From Lunasporangiospora selenospora (Eukaryota; Mortierellomycota; Mortierellomycetes; Mortierellales; Mortierellaceae), in NCBI GenBank assembly GCA_015680635.1, contig JAABOA010000704.1, positions 1 through 12,213 on the forward strand: 12,213 nucleotides of DNA. Reading direction: 5' to 3'. The notes under the pieces were generated by a model. It was not told the origin of the DNA. It made no database searches and saw only the letters and a program-made list of their open reading frames with translations. Positions 8,601 through 12,213 of the stretch are shown here, piece by piece (the first letter of the stretch is position 1; each line of letters opens with the position of its first letter). Both the position numbers and the translations under genes were made by a program.

Positions 8601-10264
8601 AATTCAAACACGCCCAGAGTTAGAAAGGTGCAGATACTCCTGGGATGTAAAAAAGCTGTGTTCTCCTCTAACATACTTGTCCTTGTCCTTCAAGGTCTAC
8701 GACCTCAAAATCAGTTATAGGTGCAATGTTGGTAAAGCTCTCTAATACTTCAAGATACTCGCCTTGCTGGTCCGGTTCTGTGTGCAATTGAATTAGCTGT
8801 GAATCGCCTTGATGTGATCCAACAAAAACATATCTCTTGTCGAGATACACAATTGCTTCAGGGATTGAAATTGCTCCAAGGCACTCAAGTTTGAGATCCA
8901 CAACTTGCACTGATTGACTGGGCTGGGTGGAAGAGCTTGGTGCACCGTCAAGAATCAATACAAGAACGTAGAGCATTCCTGTGTGATCACCGAGGAGATA
9001 GCGAGTGCCATCATCATCCACGCGATCATAGCATCGCATAATAGTAGCTGGGAATGTGATAGACCGAGGTGCAGATCGTTGCGCAGGATTGAAGTACGAG
9101 ATGGAGTACTCGCCAACTACGAGAAGTCCCCCTGTTTAAGCGAATGCGTCATGGCATGGAAGGAATATATGAGGTTAAACTATATTCATCTTGCTTAGGG
9201 CTTTTGATACATTCGCTATTGAGAATATGGAGATTCGAACATGGCTTACCTATAGGTGTTGGCACCGGAATGCAAAGACCGGCACCGCTGAGTCCACTTT
9301 GAATCCATCCAGTCTCAGATTTCTCCTTCGTTTTTAGGTTGAACTCGTAAGTTTTGATATGGCGAACCTCCTTGTTATCCTGATACAGTACTGCAAGCGT
9401 TGGTCGTGTGCAGCCATGTAAAAACGCTATCGAGATAATATTTAGCTCCTCAATTGGCAGAACAAACGTGTCCAGAAAAGTTTTGTCGGTAGTTTTAACA
9501 GAGTTGCGGAGCGAATGTGAGTTGTTGTTGCTGCTGCCGGGTCTTACTGTTGGAGGCTGCTGGCCAATCATTGAGTGCATGTTCACAGTGACGCACTTTA
9601 GGAGACCCTGATAAAGTCTACAACATATGATTGATGACGTTGGATCAACAACCACAATTTGGCCTGTGTCAGAAGGCCGAGCATGTCGATCCTGGATATC
9701 GATTAACGAATCTGAAATGATGGTGAAAGCTGGCACAGATCCATCCAGACTGCCCATTGGAGATTCATCGGACAAAGTCAATCTGAGAGACAGGGTGAGC
9801 AGTTGATAGTGTGTAGTGGTCAGTAGGAGCATGTCCGTTGAGTGCCCCTATTGTGAACAAGAACATTCTTGGTGTGTTAAATTTGGGCCGCTCAATGTTT
9901 GTTCAAGGTGTTGATCACATAGAAAACTCCAGCACTAAGATGGCTTTCCTACCATAGGACGGAAGGACATAAGACAGGCAATCTCGCCATATATGCCAAA
10001 CTCCTTGACGAGCTTGAGACCATCACTGTTGATGAGGTAGACTTCAACTCGAGTACCCTTGCTGAGAAATTCACCAATGAGATGGAGAATAGGTTAGAAA
10101 TTGCCATTTCAGTGTAGGCCGGAACCACGGACTGATCAATAATGGTAAACCCATTTGTTAGGAGATTACCCAAGAATGAGATTTTGGTCGTCAGGCCCAG
10201 TGAAATTGCCTTTGATGGACTGAAAGACTGCGCTGGACTTGCGCGCCGTAAATACGATATTCAT
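5688..10264 (-). CDS. DDB1: DDB1, damaged-DNA-binding protein 1, CUL4 ubiquitin ligase adaptor
   Basis: Eleven exons: 10264-10170, 10061-9953, 9847-9250, 9131-8677, 8592-8450, 8344-8000, 7900-7668, 7565-7044, 6917-6249, 6159-5976, 5883-5688. They give 1182 residues (human about 1140). All ten introns are GT-AG, 84-126 nt, several with CTAAC branch sites; every junction keeps frame and matches the family across the splice. Landmarks: QDRHARPSDTG (120-130), RYLLGD (311-316), FVGSHQGDSQ (370-379), TLGTQP (683-688), ACSDQPTVIYSS (708-719), EFNGKLL (909-915), GDFIVVGDFMRS (957-968), LFGTVSG (1075-1081), FVDGDL (1134-1139) and the C-terminal VEELSRLH. These cover the three beta-propellers (MMS1_N and CPSF_A regions) and the helical C-terminal domain. 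DDB1 is a nuclear scaffold linking WD40 substrate receptors to CUL4 in nucleotide excision repair, replication licensing and chromatin control. An Asn/Ser-rich insertion (about 159-191) is unusual. The start matches family position; ATG 10264 has A at -3. Confidence 0.96.
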
Positions 10265-10483
10265 TATGTTTGCTGAGACTTGCCACGAATCTCTTTCAAT
10301 GGATTTCTGCCAATTCTTTGAGTAAACAACTTGCTAATTGTATCTTGCTTTGGATGTGAAGTTGGGGGATAAGTAGGATTTCAAAGGATTTGAATGAGTA
10401 ATCGAGAGGCTGCGTGCAATTGACGAATCAGATCACAATGGGACTTGGGATAACGCACCATGGGTCGTGTCCTGCTACGCGCT

Positions 10484-10530
10484 CACACCTTTGCAAGTCA
10501 CACTTTTGCAAGTCACACTCACGTGCAAGT
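10484..10530. repeat. Three tandem CACAC-(N)-TGCAAGT units
   Basis: Units are CACACCTTTGCAAGT (10484-10498), CACACTTTTGCAAGT (10499-10513) and CACACTCACGTGCAAGT (10514-10530). The first two differ at one base; the third is 2 bp longer and includes CACGTG. They lie about 220-265 bp upstream of the DDB1 start codon and about 180-220 bp before the first possible transposase ATG. They could be regulatory iterons for DDB1 or terminal repeats of the element to the right. Confidence 0.8.
10520..10525. promoter_or_regulatory. CACGTG E-box in the DDB1 upstream region
   Basis: The palindrome CACGTG is the core site of basic helix-loop-helix factors such as fungal Cbf1- or USF-like proteins. It is inside the third tandem unit, about 256 bp upstream of the DDB1 ATG. 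Whether it is bound is not visible from the sequence. Confidence 0.35.
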
Positions 10531-10567
10531 GTCCTTACACCTTTTGACACCCCTCCCTTGCGTTTTG

Positions 10568-10584
10568 ATTGGTTGATCAATCCT
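10568..10584 (-). promoter_or_regulatory. CCAAT box and overlapping palindrome upstream of DDB1
   Basis: On the DDB1 strand the sequence reads CCAATCA from 10572, a fit to the CCAAT box bound by the HAP/NF-Y complex, about 304 bp upstream of the start codon. It overlaps an inverted repeat GATTG...CAATC (10567-10582) whose centre contains TTGATCAA. The distance is long for a fungal CCAAT box but possible with a leader. Confidence 0.4.
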
Positions 10585-10751
10585 CTCTAAACTGAAAACT
10601 CCCACAGCGCGACATGATTCATTTCGTTCTCATTCACCATTGATCACAATCTTTCGGAGCATCACCAGTAGTTATTCTTTTCTTCTGCTCTTACTTTGAA
10701 GTCCTATGCCAAAGATTCAGGTTTCATCCCATCGGCAGACCCATTAGGTAA

Positions 10752-12180
10752 AACCCCAAGCTAAAGCTTAAAAAAAAGTCTTGGTCGGACCAGGTCAAGA
10801 CCCTCGATTTGTGGGATGATTGGAAGGCTACGGCTACGGCAAGTGGAATGACACCTAGTGTTTCCGGTTTTGAGAGACAGCATGGGCTGCAGCGACATGG
10901 GCTTACTCGTCTCCTACAAAAGCGTGAGATGGTTGAAGCACTCTGTAAGCTCTATCCCAATTCTACTGCGGATGAACGTTCAAGGATTACACATCGACCT
11001 TTTGCTTCAGTCGAGTTCATCCTAAATGATTGGATTTCCACAAGCGCCACATCCCAATCAATACATGGATGCTCACCTTACTGGCAAAAGAGATATACAG
11101 GCAATGGGTAACTTTGTATGGGCCACTCTTTGATGCAAAGGGAAACCCTCCAACCCGGTTGAAAGATTGGGCGAGACGATTTATGGATGCTTGGAAATTC
11201 TTGTACTTCAAAATGATTGGGGAGGCTGCCTCAGTATCTTGGGATGATATCAAAGATGAAGTCCAGAGAATGTCGGCCAAGTTAGAGGAGTACAACCTCG
11301 AGGACATCTACAACTGTGACGATACTGGGCTGTATCCGAAATGGCTATCGAACTGGACGCTGGATGTCTCCGGTGTAAAGCCACGTAGTGCGGATCGGGT
11401 GTCGGTGTTATTTTGTACCAATGCTACTGGAACGGATAGACGGAAGCCGTTCATTCTATGTAAGACTATCTTACTTAAACGTTGCTGGGACCCTTGGAAG
11501 CAATTGGCTAACATCCAGCTCTTTTTCTTGATACCTGCATTAAAAACTCTAGCTCTACATAGACCGCGCGATCTCAGCCCAATGACGATGACACAAGTAG
11601 AGGCACAACCTATGGATGAAGTGCATTTAGCCTACATGCAAAAGTTTGTTTTTAGCGGATGGCTTCAGCGTTTCCAGGATAGTATTACCTCAAGATCACC
11701 TAACCGTAAGATCTTGCTTCTGTTGGACAGCGCTCCTGGACATTTCATCATCTGCGACCCCGATTTCAGGTCTAAATACCCCAACATTGAGGTTGTCACC
11801 TTGCCAAAAAAAAAAACTCAACAGCGCTGACGCAGCCGTTTGACGCAGGGATCGTCGCTGTTTTCAAACGCTACTATCAAGGTTTCTTGGCAATCTCAAC
11901 ACTTCTGCACCGTCACCGTACAAACGAGACATCAGCATACATCAGCAATGGTTTGCATGGAAACATATTGTTCAGGTCCTACTCAAATATTCCCACACAA
12001 AAAATTAAAAAAATTAGCCATGCACTTGTGGGATACGAATGGAGAATTTTAGAGAAGCATTTACGGGTGTCACCAAGGTATTGGGATTTGACTCTTTCTG
12101 TTGTTGCCCTCTACTCCTGTTTTCTCGGAGCTCTTTGTTTGAATCCAAAGACTAGGAGAAGTGATTGGATAAATAAATAA
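10752..12180 (+). pseudogene. Pogo/Tigger-family transposase, frameshifted (DDE/D endonuclease)
   Basis: The coding sequence is spread over three frames: 10752 to about 11030 (N-terminal helix-turn-helix / CENP-B-like region, e.g. HRPFASVEFILNDW), about 11030 to 11805 (catalytic core), and 11815-12180 (end of core and C-terminus). The catalytic aspartates are visible: NCDDTG (Asp codon 11318-11320), LLLLDSAPGH (11726-11728) and, past the second break, QPFDAG (11842-11844), giving roughly DD38D, near the spacing of this group. Other signatures are NATGTDRRKPF and FKRYY. The first break is near 11030-11045; the second is in an 11-A run (11806-11816), one A short or two too many. A possible original start at ATG 10706 (MPKIQVSSHRQTH, then TAG) would add an earlier break near the 8-A run 10770-10777. 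No activity is expected from this copy. Confidence 0.85.
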
Positions 12181-12213
12181 AATAATAACCAACAGTCGCC
12201 AGTGTCTGAATCC

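Larger units (their letters stand above)
10265..10705. other. DDB1 5' flank and possible transposon left end
   Basis: This stretch carries no open frame I can support. It must contain the DDB1 promoter, reading leftward, and perhaps the left terminal part of the transposon to the right. It holds the three tandem CACAC...TGCAAGT units, an E-box and a CCAAT box described separately. No clear TATA box is visible on the minus strand close to the DDB1 start, in line with a housekeeping gene driven by CCAAT and E-box type elements. Confidence 0.5.
10484..12213 (+). mobile_element. Decayed pogo/Tigger-type DNA transposon, ends not resolved
   Basis: The transposase pseudogene (about 10706-12180) identifies a Tc1/mariner-superfamily element of the pogo/Tigger group. 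I could not prove either end. The left end is placed tentatively at the tandem CACAC...TGCAAGT units, which would suit a sub-terminal repeat; the right end may lie beyond the window. A short 7-bp match GATTCAG (10714-10720) against its reverse complement CTGAATC (12206-12212) is too short to be called a terminal inverted repeat. The outer limits given here are therefore provisional. Confidence 0.4.

Noticed and set aside
9949-10173. 74-codon minus-strand frame in the DDB1 5' region
   Set aside because: It reads through intron 1 of DDB1 in the wrong frame; the spliced model matches the family exactly.
10714-12212. GATTCAG / CTGAATC as terminal inverted repeats of the transposon
   Set aside because: Only 7 bp match and the flanking bases do not pair; no TA duplication can be verified because the right flank is outside the window.
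1-12213. tRNA, rRNA, CRISPR array or bacterial operon signals
   Set aside because: I saw no cloverleaf-like gene, rRNA motif, spaced direct repeats or Shine-Dalgarno-led gene strings; the window is eukaryotic in structure.

Overview
The window looks like nuclear DNA from a filamentous or early-diverging fungus. It holds short GT-AG introns (84-152 nt), many with CTAAC-like branch sites, CT-rich leaders, a CUL4-type DDB1 gene, a fungal-style OFA-family transporter and a decayed pogo/Tigger transposon. A Mortierella-like (Mucoromycota) source is my best guess, but this is inference and no ribosomal or mitochondrial marker is present.

Layout from left to right: (1) positions 1-113 hold a probable first coding exon of a minus-strand gene that leaves the window. 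(2) About 114-1392 is a divergent intergenic region with no gene I can support. (3) From a TATA box near 1393, a long CT-rich leader with two short upstream ORFs leads to a three-exon major facilitator gene of the oxalate/formate antiporter (OFA) type (1851-4398, 748 aa). (4) After a ~470 bp intergenic gap comes an intronless GNAT acetyltransferase (4872-5486, 204 aa). (5) Convergent to it, on the minus strand, is a complete DDB1 gene (10264 down to 5688). I resolved it into 11 exons by exon-by-exon comparison with the known family; the product is 1182 aa. (6) Upstream of DDB1 lie a CCAAT box, an E-box and three tandem CACAC...TGCAAGT units. (7) The right end is a pogo/Tigger transposase pseudogene, frameshifted at least twice.

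The genes do not form an obvious pathway. DDB1 is the adaptor of CUL4 ubiquitin ligases in DNA repair and chromatin control. The transporter probably moves a small carboxylate or related solute. The GNAT enzyme has an unknown substrate. I see no undescribed multi-gene system. The most useful leads are the transposon abutting the DDB1 promoter, the tandem repeats that may be its terminal sequence, the leader uORFs of the transporter, a 30-residue insertion in DDB1 propeller A, and the bacterial-looking intronless GNAT gene.
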